From NCBI GenBank assembly GCA_043755815.1, contig JAYUSF010000381.1, positions 1-29,936 on the forward strand: a stretch of 29,936 nucleotides of DNA, written 5' to 3'. Shown one piece after another: positions 22,559 to 29,936 of this stretch. The notes beneath the pieces are model-generated. The model saw only the letters and a program-made list of their open reading frames with translations, did no database searches and had not been told where the DNA came from. This DNA is from CAIWAH01 sp043755815 (lineage in GTDB: Bacteria > Verrucomicrobiota > Verrucomicrobiia > Limisphaerales > UBA9464). The position numbers and the translations under genes are program-made. How positions within the stretch are numbered: the stretch's first letter is position 1; each line of letters begins with the position of its first letter.

Positions 22559-23113
22559 GTGACCGGCAGGGGAGCCAACAACGCCCGACGCGTCACGGAA
22601 GCGATCCCGAGTGAAGCACGCTGGCGCGGGGTCATCACCGCCGGGCTCGCCGTCGGCCTTGATCCCGCGCTGAAGGTTGGGGACCTCGTGCTGGAGGCCG
22701 ACGAGGGCTTTCCTCAGACCGAGACCATTCTGCAAAACGGAGTGCGCCGTGGGCGATTCCATCTCTCCTCGCGCGTGGCGACGACCGCAGACGCCAAGGC
22801 TGAACTGCGGCGGCTCACGGGAGCCGACGCCGTGGACATGGAATCGGCCGTGATCCGGGAACTGTGCCTCGCCCGAGGAATTACCAGGGCGACCCTGCGG
22901 CTGATTTCCGACGCCGCCGATGAGGATCTGCCACTCGAATTCAGCGAACCGGTGGGCGCCGACCAGCAGCTCCAGTTAAGCCGGCTCGTCAGCCGGCGGT
23001 TGCGTTCACCGGGAAAGATTCCCGCGCGCATTCGATTGGGCCGCCCCGTGAGTCAGTGCGCGGGGCGGCAGAAATGCAGCAGCGGCGGGCCGTCCACGAG
23101 TTCCATCGAGTAG
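22559..23113 (+). pseudogene. Truncated nucleoside phosphorylase / nucleosidase-like protein
   Basis: The readable protein matches the PNP/UDP phosphorylase superfamily, closest in look to hopanoid-associated (HpnG-type) or MTA/SAH nucleosidase-like members: TGRGANNARR, ITAGLAVGLDPALKVGDLVL, then ADAVDMESAVIRELC (the nucleoside-binding DMES Glu) and LRLISDAADEDLP with the catalytic Asp. About 40-50 N-terminal residues of the fold are absent; the frame begins right at the repeat arm 22541-22558 with a GTG of no evident ribosome site. Residues resembling the family up to RSPGKIPARIRLGR run to about 23043; after that the chain is unrelated and overlaps the kinase gene. Both ends look damaged, so it is treated as a pseudogene; the conserved core suggests recent loss. 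Confidence 0.7.
23040..23069. terminator. Hairpin at the convergent phosphorylase/kinase junction
   Basis: GCCGCCCCG (23040-23048) and CGGGGCGGC (23061-23069), perfect 9-bp arms with a 12-base loop. It overlaps the end of the kinase frame and the point where the phosphorylase similarity stops. There is no T run; a terminator role is inferred from position only. Confidence 0.4.
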
Positions 23114-23478
23114 TAGGGGCGGCCGGCACCGTCCACGCCCGCCTCGAACACGCGCACGATGTGCGGATGGTCCAGCCGGGCGAACGCCCCATGTTCCTGG
23201 GTGAAGCACTCCGGACATTCCGCGGGCTTCGTCCCGGAGCGCCGGAGTTTCACGGCCACGGTCCGGCGGAGCGGCGTGGTCTCCTCCGCCCGGAAGACCT
23301 CCCCGGCGCCGCCTTCGCCGAGCTTCTCCAGCAACGTGAATCCCGGCCGGACCCGCCCCAACGGTTCCCGGACGGCCGGGGTGGCCAGGCCGGCCCGCAG
23401 CCACTCCCGGAGGTTCAGGGGTTCGCCGGTCGCGCCGGGATCGCCGCGGGGCGCCGTGGGGTGAGTGGGCATGGGCAC
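23053..23478 (-). pseudogene. Truncated Ser/Thr protein kinase (N-lobe only)
   Basis: 141 residues. After a short N-terminal region comes a kinase N-lobe: FTLLEKLGEGGAGEVFRAEE (glycine loop), RRTVAVKLRR (the VAVK Lys), EHGAFARLDHPHIVRVFEAG and RPYYSMELVDGPPLLHFC (hinge). It stops at RPAH, just where the C-lobe should begin. The HRD catalytic loop, DFG and APE segments are absent and I do not find them in other frames nearby. It cannot be an active kinase. In Verrucomicrobia such kinases usually follow an ECF sigma gene, as here (the start is 12 bases after the sigma remnant), and normally carry a membrane and sensor part. Possible residual use as an ATP-binding or dominant-negative protein is speculation. 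Confidence 0.75.
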
Positions 23479-23490
23479 GGGGGGTGAACG

Positions 23491-24180
23491 TCAAACCGCT
23501 TCCAGCAGGATCCGCAGCTCGTCCTCGGGGACCACGTCGGCGCCGACGGTTTGGGCGACTTCGGCGAGCTACAGCTCGCGGTAACGCTGGCGCAGGCGGT
23601 GGGCGGCGACCCGCACGGCCCCCTCGGTGAGCTGCAACCGGCGCGCGAGTTCCGCCGCCGGCGGCGCGACGGCGTCCGCCGAAATGGCGGACCGCAACGC
23701 CGCAAACACGTCGGCGCGGCCGGCGCGGGCGTATTCATCGGCCAGCTGGCCGAGCACCCGCTCCAACAGCGCGAGGGCCCACTGGCGGTCGAACTGGCGG
23801 TCGGGCGAAAGGGCCGTGGCCGGCGGCAGCTCGGCCTCGCAGTCCGCCAGGTGCCCGTCCAGCCGCCGCCAGCCGCCGCCGCGTTTGCGGGCGGCGGCGT
23901 GGGCCCGGGCATTGGTGAGGAAGTTGCGCAGCGCGACGGCCAAAAGGGCCCGCAGGCGGCCCTTTCCGGGGCCGGAGTGCCGGAGGAGTTCCCGCGCGAC
24001 CAGCCGGCCGAAGAATTCCTGGGTGAGATCTTCGGCATCCGGCACGGCGAAGCCCTGGGCCAGGACCAAGCGGAAGACGGGTTGCCAAAAGATCCGACAC
24101 ACCGACTCCAGGGCGCGTTCCGCGGCTTCCCCGTCGCCGCCGGCGGCAAGCACCCGGCTCCAGCGCGTCGCTGGGAACCA
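23491..24180 (-). pseudogene. ECF-type RNA polymerase sigma factor, broken
   Basis: The family is clear: WFPATRWSRVLAAGGD, RALESVCRIFWQPVF, PDAEDLTQEFFGRL (region 2), LRNFLTNARAHAAARKRGGG and region 4 (ARRLQLTEGAVRVAAHRLRQ). It is the planctomycete/verrucomicrobial type that partners Ser/Thr kinases. Two defects are visible. First, the frame has an in-frame TAG at 23569-23571 after RYREL, while the same frame continues with LAEVAQTV ... DELRILLEAV to TGA 23491, exactly the missing family C-terminus. Second, the WFPATRW start region (to 24180) has no ATG, GTG or TTG between it and the upstream TAA at 24226-24228; the first usable start is GTG 24153, inside the conserved block. A 194-residue product could still be made, lacking about 26 C-terminal residues. 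Confidence 0.78.
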
Positions 24181-24294
24181 ACCGCCTCCATCGGGCTGGG
24201 TGGCTGCCTCTGCCCTGCGGGCACCTTATCGGGGCGGGCGGGAGGCGTCCAGCGACCGGACTGCCCGGGGCGGGAACCGAAAATGCCGCGGGCC

Positions 24295-25767
24295 CTATCC
24301 GAGGATTTCCCGGATCAGCTCGCCGTGATCCATGTCGAGCCGCTTGCGGCCGGGCACTTCGAGGCGACGCGAATCCAGGCCGAGCTGGTGCAGGACCGTG
24401 GCGTGGATGTCGGTCACATAACGGCGGTTCTCGGCGGCGTGGAAGCCGAGTTCGTCCGTCTGGCCGTATTGCACGCCGCCCTTCACGCCGCCGCCGGCGA
24501 ACCACGCGCAGAAGGCCTGCGGATGATGGTCGCGCCCAGTGCCTTCGGCCCCGGGCGAACGGCCGAATTCCGTGCCGAAGACAACCAACGTGTCGTCGAG
24601 CAGGCCGCGTTGTTTCAGGTCCTTCAGCAGTCCCGCGATGGGCTGGTCGACCTGCGCGGCGAGGGTGGTGTGGTTGTTCTTGATGTCGCCGTGGGCGTCC
24701 CACGCGCCGCCACCTCCACCGCCGTGGAAGAGCTGCACGAAGCGCACGCCCCTTTCCACCAGCCGCCGCGCGACGAGGCACTGTTCGCCGAAGGCTTTGG
24801 TAGGCTCCTGATCCAGTCCATAAAGGCGGCGGACGTGTTCCGGTTCGCGGTCGAGCTGCATCGTCTCCGGGATGCTCGTCTGCATCTGGTAGGCGAGTTC
24901 GTAGGCCTTGATGCGGGCGCGGAGATTCTGGTCGTCGGGATAATCAATGCCGGCGAGGCGGTTCAACTTACCGAGCAGGCTCAGGTTCGCGGCCTGTTCC
25001 TCGGCGGTAAGCGCACCTTCGAAGGGGCGGATGAAGGGCAGCGGATTCTTCGGATCGGTGTTCAGCCGCACGCCGCCATGTTCGGGGCCAAGATACGCCG
25101 AGCCATGGGTAAAGGCGCCGCCACAGCAGTCGCCCGTGGGCACGCCCAGCACGACATACTCGGGCAGGTTCTCGTTCAGCGTGCCGAGGCCGTAGGCGGT
25201 CCAAGCGCCCAGCGTGGGATGCTCCAGCTCGCGCGGATGCCGGCCAGTCTGCCAGGTGAGCTGCGCGCCGTGGTCGTTGTGAATGGTCCACAGCGAACGC
25301 ACCACCGCGAGGTCGTCCGCGCATTCGCCGACGTGCCGGAACCAGTCGCCGACCACCAGGCCGCATTCCCCGTAGGCCTTGTAACCGGTCTGGAGCGGCA
25401 TGATGACCTTGCGGTTGCCGTGCGCCGGGTTCGCCCCGATGACGTCCTTGCCTTCGGTGGCGACCACGCCGGCGTAAGGGGTCTCACTGATGGACTTGCC
25501 GGCGTATTTCGTCAGCTCCGGCTTCACGTCGAAGCTCTCGACGTGGCTCACGCCGCCGCAGAGGAAGATCCAGATGACCGACTTCGCCCGGGGCGTGAAG
25601 TGCGGCGCGCCCGTCGGTGGCTGCCAGGCGGCGGCCGGCGACTCCGCCCGGACACCGTCGCGGAACAGCATTGAGCCGAGCACGAGGCCGGTGAACCCCA
25701 TGCCGGTGTCGGCGAGGAACGAACGACGCGTGATGCCGGGGCACGACGGATGACGTGGAGTAGCCAT
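24295..25767 (-). CDS. DUF1501 protein, Tat-exported
   Basis: 490 residues. The N-terminus CPGITRRSFLADTGMGFTGL is a twin-arginine signal of the DUF1501 type. The body shows family motifs: PRAKSVIWIFLCGGVSHVESFD, GDWFRHVGECADDLAVVRSL, HNDHGAQLTWQTG, YVVLGVPTGDCCGG, GGGGAWDAHGDIKNNH, TLVVFGTEFGRSPGAEGTGRDHHP and DIHATVLHQLGLD. The fold resembles sulfatases/alkaline phosphatases, but the enzymatic role is not settled. In this phylum DUF1501 genes normally sit beside a DUF1549/DUF1553 (PSD1) gene; no intact partner is in the window. Instead the ATG lies 5 bases after the vapC stop. The C-terminus is complete. Confidence 0.92.
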   Translation of the reverse strand: MATPRHPSCPGITRRSFLADTGMGFTGLVLGSMLFRDGVRAESPAAAWQPPTGAPHFTPRAKSVIWIFLCGGVSHVESFDVKPELTKYAGKSISETPYAGVVATEGKDVIGANPAHGNRKVIMPLQTGYKAYGECGLVVGDWFRHVGECADDLAVVRSLWTIHNDHGAQLTWQTGRHPRELEHPTLGAWTAYGLGTLNENLPEYVVLGVPTGDCCGGAFTHGSAYLGPEHGGVRLNTDPKNPLPFIRPFEGALTAEEQAANLSLLGKLNRLAGIDYPDDQNLRARIKAYELAYQMQTSIPETMQLDREPEHVRRLYGLDQEPTKAFGEQCLVARRLVERGVRFVQLFHGGGGGGAWDAHGDIKNNHTTLAAQVDQPIAGLLKDLKQRGLLDDTLVVFGTEFGRSPGAEGTGRDHHPQAFCAWFAGGGVKGGVQYGQTDELGFHAAENRRYVTDIHATVLHQLGLDSRRLEVPGRKRLDMDHGELIREILG

Positions 25768-25772
25768 GGGAA

Positions 25773-26195
25773 CTAGGACTCAATAATGCAAACCGAGCCC
25801 TTTAGGAAATCATGAACCTGAAGCCGGGTGTCCAGCGTGGCGAGACGCCCGCCCGCCTGTCGGGCCACCTCCACCAGCCAGGCGTCGTTCACCTGCTGAT
25901 GGCCCAGGGCGTGGGCATAGATTTTGGGCGAACAGGCTGCCGGCGACTTCCAGAAGGAATGCTTCGGGTGAGCCACCAGCTGTTCCAGCAAGGCTGCCGC
26001 CTCCGACGGCGCCACGGCGTTGGCGGTGTAGGCCGGATTGGAGGACAGCCGGATGAACCCAAGCTGCGTGAAGGAGCAGGTGGCCCAACCATGTTTCGAC
26101 TCGCGGGCGAACCACCGGTGGACGGTCGCATGGTGTTGGTGATTGGGCCACGCCAGCGCCAGCAGCACGTTGGTGTCCAGCAGCGCCGCCTTCAT
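25773..26195 (-). CDS. vapC: VapC-type PIN-domain toxin
   Basis: 140 residues of a PIN-domain ribonuclease. LLDTNVLLALAWPNHQHHATVHRWF gives the first Asp (residue 7); NDAWLVEVARQ and LATLDTRL give the later acidic residues. SFTQLGFIRLSSNP occupies the place where many relatives have a Glu (TELGF); here it reads Gln, which may weaken metal binding or may be normal for this subfamily. VapC toxins cleave RNA, often tRNA anticodon loops or the sarcin-ricin loop; the target here is unknown. The ATG overlaps the vapB stop by four bases (ATGA). An RNase toxin in the same window as an RNA-repair locus is suggestive but could be chance. Confidence 0.9.
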   Translation of the reverse strand: MKAALLDTNVLLALAWPNHQHHATVHRWFARESKHGWATCSFTQLGFIRLSSNPAYTANAVAPSEAAALLEQLVAHPKHSFWKSPAACSPKIYAHALGHQQVNDAWLVEVARQAGGRLATLDTRLQVHDFLKGSVCIIES

Positions 26196-26422
26196 GTTGC
26201 ATCCTCTGCCAGCAGGTCGCGGGCGCGATTGCCCGGAATCACCGCGGCGTCGGCGGAAACCTTGAACACGGGCAATCCGACGCGATTGGCGGAGTCCGGT
26301 GCGGCGCGCAAGCCGCGGCGGGCGAGCTGGGACACCACTTCGCCCAGACGCTTGCCGGACGCCTGCGCCATGGCCTGGGCTGCCTCGAAGACGTCCGGGT
26401 CCAAGGTAATGGTCGTTCTCAT
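26192..26422 (-). CDS. vapB: VapB-type antitoxin (ribbon-helix-helix)
   Basis: 76 residues from ATG 26422; a longer open frame upstream overlaps the NHL gene and is not used. MRTTITLDPDVFEAAQAMAQ followed by SGKRLGEVVSQLARRGL is a standard RHH DNA-binding motif; the C-terminal half (VGLPVFKVSADAAVIP, NRARDLLAED) is the toxin-binding tail. It would neutralise VapC and repress the pair. Short direct repeats (TACGCTGATGCGCTGATACG, 26430-26449) lie upstream of the ATG and may be its operator. Confidence 0.88.
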   Translation of the reverse strand: MRTTITLDPDVFEAAQAMAQASGKRLGEVVSQLARRGLRAAPDSANRVGLPVFKVSADAAVIPGNRARDLLAEDAT

Positions 26423-26505
26423 TTTGGTGATACGCTGATGCGCTGATACGGCTATGTCAATTTGGCAACGGCCGGCGGTTGGAGAAACTGAGTGCCGCTG
26501 AGGCC

Positions 26506-27495
26506 TCAGGGCAGTTCCCGCAGCACGGTGCTGACCTGGCCGCCAGCGATCTTCCGGACGCGACCGGGTTCCGGTTCCCACACGAAGACTTCGCCCTGGG
26601 GACCGACGGCCAGTCCGGTCGGGTTGGCGAAGGAGGCCTCTGTCGCCAGCCCGTCTGCTCCTCCGGTGGCACCCGAGCCGGCGAAGGTGCTGACCGTGCC
26701 GTCGGGCGCGACGCGGCGGATGCGTTTGCCGCCGGCGTCGGCGACCAGCAGGTGGCCCTTGGCGTCGAAGGCCAGACCGCGGGCGGCTACGAAGCGGGCG
26801 GTCGCACGGGGGCCGTCCACATGCCGTGATTCCGCGCCGCCAGCCAGCGTGCTGACCTGTCCATCCGGAGCGACCCGGCGCACGCGCAGGCCGTCGTCCG
26901 AGACGAGCAGCGCGCCGTCGGGGGCGAGGAGGAAGCTGCCGCTGTGGAGGTCGCCGAAGCGGGCCAGCCCGCCGGGCCCGTCGGCGAAGCCCCACGCGCC
27001 GCCGGCCAGCACGCGGATCTCCCCGTCGGGGGACGTTTTGAGGATCTGCGTGAAGCGGTCCTGGAGCGAATTCACCGAGTAAACGTGGCCGCTGCGGTCC
27101 ACCTCGAACGGATCGCCGCCCATCCCGACGCGCACGGCCCGGTCGTCGTTCTCCGGCGGAAAGAAGCGCGTCAACCTTCCCGCGGCATCGAAACGCCAGA
27201 TGCCGTTGCCCATGTCCGAGGCGGTGAGCAGGCCGCCGTCCGGTGCGCGCCGGAGGTGATGAAGCTGGTAGAACTTCTCGTTCGTCGCGTCGTGGACGAT
27301 GCGCCTGGCGACGCCGTTGGTCTCGATCAGCACGATCAGCGGCCCGGCCGCGACGAACACGCGTCCCTGGGCATCCGCGGCGATGCCCGAGCCCGGGTGG
27401 GCAGAGAGGTCACACAGGACTGACAGGTGGAAGGTGAGGACAAGTCCACGCAGGGGCCTCCCCATAGCTCTCCTGCGCTGACGAACGACGCTCAT
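26506..27495 (-). CDS. NHL-repeat beta-propeller protein
   Basis: 329 residues. A basic N-terminus and hydrophobic stretch (GRPLRGLVLTFHLSVLCDLS) suggest export. NHL blades recur: GSGIAADAQGRVFVA, LRRAPDGGLLTASD, FLLAPDGALLVSDDGLRVRRVAPDGQVSTLAGG, ARGLAFDAKGHLLVADAGGKRIRRVAPDGTVSTFAG and PTGLAVGPQGEVFVWEPEPGRVRKI. The last three blades are the most regular. No catalytic SMP-30/gluconolactonase metal residues are evident, so a binding role is likelier. The ATG overlaps the stop of a 36-codon scar frame upstream (ATGA). It lies 83 bases upstream of vapB. Confidence 0.8.
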   Translation of the reverse strand: MSVVRQRRRAMGRPLRGLVLTFHLSVLCDLSAHPGSGIAADAQGRVFVAAGPLIVLIETNGVARRIVHDATNEKFYQLHHLRRAPDGGLLTASDMGNGIWRFDAAGRLTRFFPPENDDRAVRVGMGGDPFEVDRSGHVYSVNSLQDRFTQILKTSPDGEIRVLAGGAWGFADGPGGLARFGDLHSGSFLLAPDGALLVSDDGLRVRRVAPDGQVSTLAGGAESRHVDGPRATARFVAARGLAFDAKGHLLVADAGGKRIRRVAPDGTVSTFAGSGATGGADGLATEASFANPTGLAVGPQGEVFVWEPEPGRVRKIAGGQVSTVLRELP

Positions 27496-27602
27496 CGGAC
27501 CGTCACGAAGTCGTCGTGGTTGAAGAGCACGAGCACGAGCCCGGTGAACCCCATGTCGGTGTCGGTAAGGAACGAGCGGCGCGTGATGCCGGGGCAGTTC
27601 AT
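27492..27602 (-). pseudogene. 36-codon scar: DUF1501 N-terminus joined to a foreign C-terminus
   Basis: The short frame starts MNCPGITRRSFLTDTDMGFT, nearly the same as the Tat signal of the DUF1501 gene at 25767 (about 65 bases are alike on the DNA level), then changes abruptly to LFNHDDFVTVR and stops. This tail resembles the end of DUF1553 (PSD1) proteins (…N.N(D/E)F), the usual partner of DUF1501, though too short to be sure. It looks like what is left after deletion between such a gene pair. Its stop overlaps the NHL ATG, so it might now act as a coupled leader peptide. Confidence 0.5.
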
Positions 27603-27695
27603 GGCAGTGGAGGAATCGTAACCATGGATGCCACGGATGGACACGGATTATTGGGCCGCTTGCGCCGGAGGTTGGGAAACCGTTAGCCTCCGCGC

Positions 27696-28214
27696 ATGGG
27701 CAAGGTGATCGTCAAACTCAGGCTCACCAACCAGACGGACCTCGCGCTGAAAAAGCACAAGGCGCACAAGGCGCGCAAGGCCGCCCCGCGCAGCGTCGAG
27801 GTGGACGCCTTGGTGGACACCGGTGCCACCCGGCTTTACCTCAAGCCCAGCGTCATCCGCGCGCTGGGGATCACGCCTTCCGGCAAGATCATTTCGCGCA
27901 CGACCAACGGCGACCGGGAACGGACCGTCTATTCCGCCGTGCAGCTCAAGCTCAACGACCGCGAGGGAGAATTCCAGGTGGTGGACGTGGACGAAACCGT
28001 GCCCAACCTGCTCGGTCAGATTCCGCTCGAATACCTCGACCTCGTCGTGGACCCGAAAGGCCAGCGCCTCATCCCGAATCCCGAGCACGGGGACAAGCTG
28101 ATGACGGAGGAGTATCGAGCGGCAGCTGTGGCGAACGCGGAAACATTGTCGGCAAAGCATTCTGGAAAATGGAGCCCGCCCGGAGTGCATGGCCGTAGGA
28201 AAGGAATCCGATGA
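27696..28214 (+). CDS. Clan AA retropepsin-like aspartic protease
   Basis: 172 residues from ATG 27696. VEVDALVDTGATRLYLKPSVIRALGI carries the DTGAT active-site motif of retropepsin-like, clan AA bacterial proteases, with the expected following strand SGKIISRTTNGD and the VDVDETVPNLLGQIPLEYLDLVVD end (the 'LLG' strand). A single catalytic Asp means it would act as a dimer. Known bacterial relatives are small cytosolic proteins of unclear role. The last 35 residues after MTEEY are not family-like. The stop overlaps the ATG of the BspA-like gene (ATGA). A stem (CGGAGG / CCTCCG) lies just before the ATG, at 27666-27692. Confidence 0.82.
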   Translation: MGKVIVKLRLTNQTDLALKKHKAHKARKAAPRSVEVDALVDTGATRLYLKPSVIRALGITPSGKIISRTTNGDRERTVYSAVQLKLNDREGEFQVVDVDETVPNLLGQIPLEYLDLVVDPKGQRLIPNPEHGDKLMTEEYRAAAVANAETLSAKHSGKWSPPGVHGRRKGIR

Positions 28215-29800
28215 AACAGCGAATCTTGTGGCGGTTGTTCCTGTGGCTCGCGTTGACGCTGCCCGCCGCGGTGCAGGCTCAAAATTACACCTACACGACT
28301 AACAACGGCAAAATCACTCTCACGAGATATTTGAGCGCCGGCGGTGCGGTGACCATCCCGTTTTCGATTACTGACTTGGAGGTTACCACCATAGGAGACG
28401 GTGCATTCTCTGGCACCGGCGTGACTAGCCTTACGATCCCCGGCAGCGTTACCACCATCGGGAACGGTGCATTCGCTGACTGCATCCGCCTAACCAGCGT
28501 CGCGATCCCTGACAGCGTCACCACCATGGGGGACGGAGCGTTCTCAGGCTGCAACAGCATGACCAATGTCACGATCGGCAAAAGCGTGACTACCACTGGG
28601 AACGATGCGTTCTCTCGCTGCACCCTCCTGACCGGCGTCACCATCCGCGGCAACATCACGACCTTCGGGAACACAGCGTTTGCTCACTGCCGCAACTTGA
28701 CCACCATCACGATCCCTGGCAGCGTTACCAGCGTTGGGAACGGTGCATTCGCTGGCTGCATCAGCCTAACCAGCGTCGCGATTCCTGACAGCGTCATCAC
28801 TATCGGGCACGAGGTGTTCTATGGCTGCAACAGAATGACAAATGTCACAATTGGCCATGGCGTAACTACGATTGGGCTCAATGTGTTTGTGCAATGCGAC
28901 CGTCTAGTCACGATAGCGGTAAGCTCGCTCAATTCGTTCTACAGCACCTTGGATGGGGTCCTGTTCAATAAGAGCCAAACCACGCTCGTCCAGTGCCCAG
29001 CGCGCAAGGCCGGCAGTTACGCAATCCCGGCCAGCGTAACCACAATAGACCCTGATGCATTCGCTCGATGTTCCAGCCTGACCAATGTCACGATTCCCAG
29101 TAGCGTGACCACAATTGAGCGCTTTGCGTTCTCGGACGCCGGCCTGACTAGCGTCATCATTCCCAGCGGCGTCACAACCATCGGACGGGACGCGTTTAGT
29201 GTCTGCCGCAACCTGACGAGCATCGCAGTCCCCGGGAGCGTCATATCGATGGGGGATGGGGCGTTTGAGGCCTGTGGCAAACTGACCAACGTCACTATTG
29301 GCAATGGCGTCACAACCATCGGGAGCAGGGCGTTTTCGCGCTGTGCCAAGCTGACCAGCATCAGACTACCCGAGAGCGTTACTCGGCTCGGGGACGAGGC
29401 CTTCGCTGGGTGCACTGCCCTGAAGGAGGTTTATTTCGAGGGCAATGCCCCTGGTGTTGGTTCGTCAGTGTTCAACGCTTCCAACCCAGCAGCCGTCCTC
29501 TATTACCTGCCAGGAACCACGGGGTGGAGCTTTAGTTTGGCCGGTCGCCTAGCTGTGGTCTGGTCCCTTCCGAATCCGGTAGTTCTTCGCAATGGTTCCC
29601 TTGGAGTGCAGGGCAGTCAGTTCGGTTTCACGATTTCTTGGGCCGCGAGTCAACCAGTTGTCGTGGAGGCTTCCACAGATCTCGCCAGTCCTAGTTGGAT
29701 GCCGGTGAGCACCAACTCTCTCACTGACGGTTGGTTCCACTTCAGCGATTCGCAGTGGGCCGAATATCCCACCCGCCTCTACCGCGTCCGTTCGCAGTAA
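28211..29800 (+). CDS. Secreted BspA-like leucine-rich repeat protein (LRR_5)
   Basis: 529 residues with ATG 28211 behind AGGAAAGGA. The signal peptide ends near VQAQ (MKQRILWRLFLWLALTLPAA). From about residue 50 to 410 a 23-residue repeat of the type LTSVTIPDSVTTIGDGAFSGC runs about fifteen times, with a longer variant near 235-275 (VSSLNSFYSTLDGVLFNKSQ). This is the Treponema/BspA type LRR, made of right-handed turns exposed at the cell surface. The end, VLRNGSLGVQGSQFGFTISW ... VVVEASTDL ... SPSWMPVSTNSL ... FSDSQW ... RLYRVRS, is the C-terminal module typical of verrucomicrobial secreted proteins. The G+C is visibly lower than elsewhere in the window, as is third-position bias, so recent acquisition or repeat expansion is possible. 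Adhesion is the usual guess. Confidence 0.9.
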   Translation: MKQRILWRLFLWLALTLPAAVQAQNYTYTTNNGKITLTRYLSAGGAVTIPFSITDLEVTTIGDGAFSGTGVTSLTIPGSVTTIGNGAFADCIRLTSVAIPDSVTTMGDGAFSGCNSMTNVTIGKSVTTTGNDAFSRCTLLTGVTIRGNITTFGNTAFAHCRNLTTITIPGSVTSVGNGAFAGCISLTSVAIPDSVITIGHEVFYGCNRMTNVTIGHGVTTIGLNVFVQCDRLVTIAVSSLNSFYSTLDGVLFNKSQTTLVQCPARKAGSYAIPASVTTIDPDAFARCSSLTNVTIPSSVTTIERFAFSDAGLTSVIIPSGVTTIGRDAFSVCRNLTSIAVPGSVISMGDGAFEACGKLTNVTIGNGVTTIGSRAFSRCAKLTSIRLPESVTRLGDEAFAGCTALKEVYFEGNAPGVGSSVFNASNPAAVLYYLPGTTGWSFSLAGRLAVVWSLPNPVVLRNGSLGVQGSQFGFTISWAASQPVVVEASTDLASPSWMPVSTNSLTDGWFHFSDSQWAEYPTRLYRVRSQ

Positions 29801-29936
29801 CAATGTTCGGGCCTAACGTGGTTCGTGCGGTCACAGCCCGCCAACCGCCCCGGTCTGGTGGCGTGCCCGGCTCGAAGCCCCAGCGCTGAAAGCGTGACCG
29901 ATGACAGCCTGGGGTGGAGCGAACGCAGTGAGCGCA
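29801..29936. other. Intergenic tail, probable repeat
   Basis: No gene is visible. The last bases (GCCTGGGGTGGAGCGAACGC, then a partly palindromic GCAGTGAGCGC) have the look of a dispersed repeat of verrucomicrobial genomes, and GCCCCAG at about 29876 pairs with CTGGGG at about 29909. The element runs out of the window, so this cannot be confirmed. Confidence 0.3.

Noticed and set aside
23551..25674. 707-codon plus-strand frame
   Set aside because: Antisense to the sigma remnant and DUF1501, with no domain; a shadow of GC-rich codons.
26423..26995. Long N-terminal extension of the VapB frame
   Set aside because: It overlaps the NHL gene on the same strand in another frame and is Arg/Pro-rich; the RHH start MRTTITL is clear.

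Overview
The window (29,936 bases, high G+C) looks like a chromosomal segment of a Verrucomicrobiota bacterium, probably subdivision 3 (Pedosphaera/Limisphaerales-like). This is inferred from protein families, not from a marker gene: a Tat-type DUF1501 protein, a PQQ-like propeller, a long protein built of 'W..DP.AA..W...LP.G..R' repeats, an ECF sigma factor paired with a Ser/Thr kinase, a BspA-like leucine-rich protein with the usual verrucomicrobial C-terminal module, and many palindromic REP-like elements, two of which are translated inside genes.

Layout. 1-6.8 kb: the tail of an unknown gene, a secreted PQQ-like propeller (+), then a minus-strand pair (MSOX-type flavin oxidase and membrane-anchored repeat protein, TGA abutting ATG), a possible 79-codon gene, and a ChrA-type transporter. 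6.8-13.8 kb: the centrepiece, a complete RNA-repair locus. A textbook sigma54 promoter (11954-11970) faces rsr (Ro60/TROVE protein). Downstream of rsr, on the same strand, come five Y-RNA-like noncoding RNAs (10197 down to 9583), then rtcA and rtcB with an ATGA overlap, then an intrinsic terminator (6858-6894). The activator rtcR (CARF + AAA+ with GAFTGA) is divergent. 13.9-16.8 kb: two secreted proteins, one with a Tudor-knot-like domain and one combining thioredoxin, CXXCH and PDZ modules, separated by a 204-bp nested palindrome. 16.9-22 kb: a type I secretion operon (ABC, HlyD, TolC) whose ABC protein has lost key ATPase residues, with an IS1380-type transposase remnant at its head. 22.5-24.2 kb: a decay zone with a 5'-truncated nucleoside phosphorylase, a truncated kinase and a broken ECF sigma gene. 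24.3-27.6 kb: DUF1501, vapBC, an NHL propeller and a 36-codon scar ORF. 27.7-29.9 kb: a retropepsin-like protease coupled to the BspA-like protein.

The most interesting signal is the Y RNA array. Each unit has a long terminal stem carrying a GAATGCC internal-loop motif; in three units it fits the bacterial Y-RNA motif GNCGAA(N)G exactly. The stem is followed by a conserved ACTACA. Four units carry circularly permuted tRNA-like heads resembling different tRNAs (Gly/Thr-, Arg-, Leu- and Gln-like), and one has no head. In two units the permutation point is at the anticodon stem; in the Gln-like unit it is in the D-loop, so an anticodon hairpin is kept. In two units the two acceptor strands are sealed by a GCAA tetraloop; in two others an encoded NCCA remains in the loop. 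With rsr, rtcA, rtcB and rtcR around it, this suggests a family of Ro-binding tRNA mimics made together with the RNA-repair enzymes.
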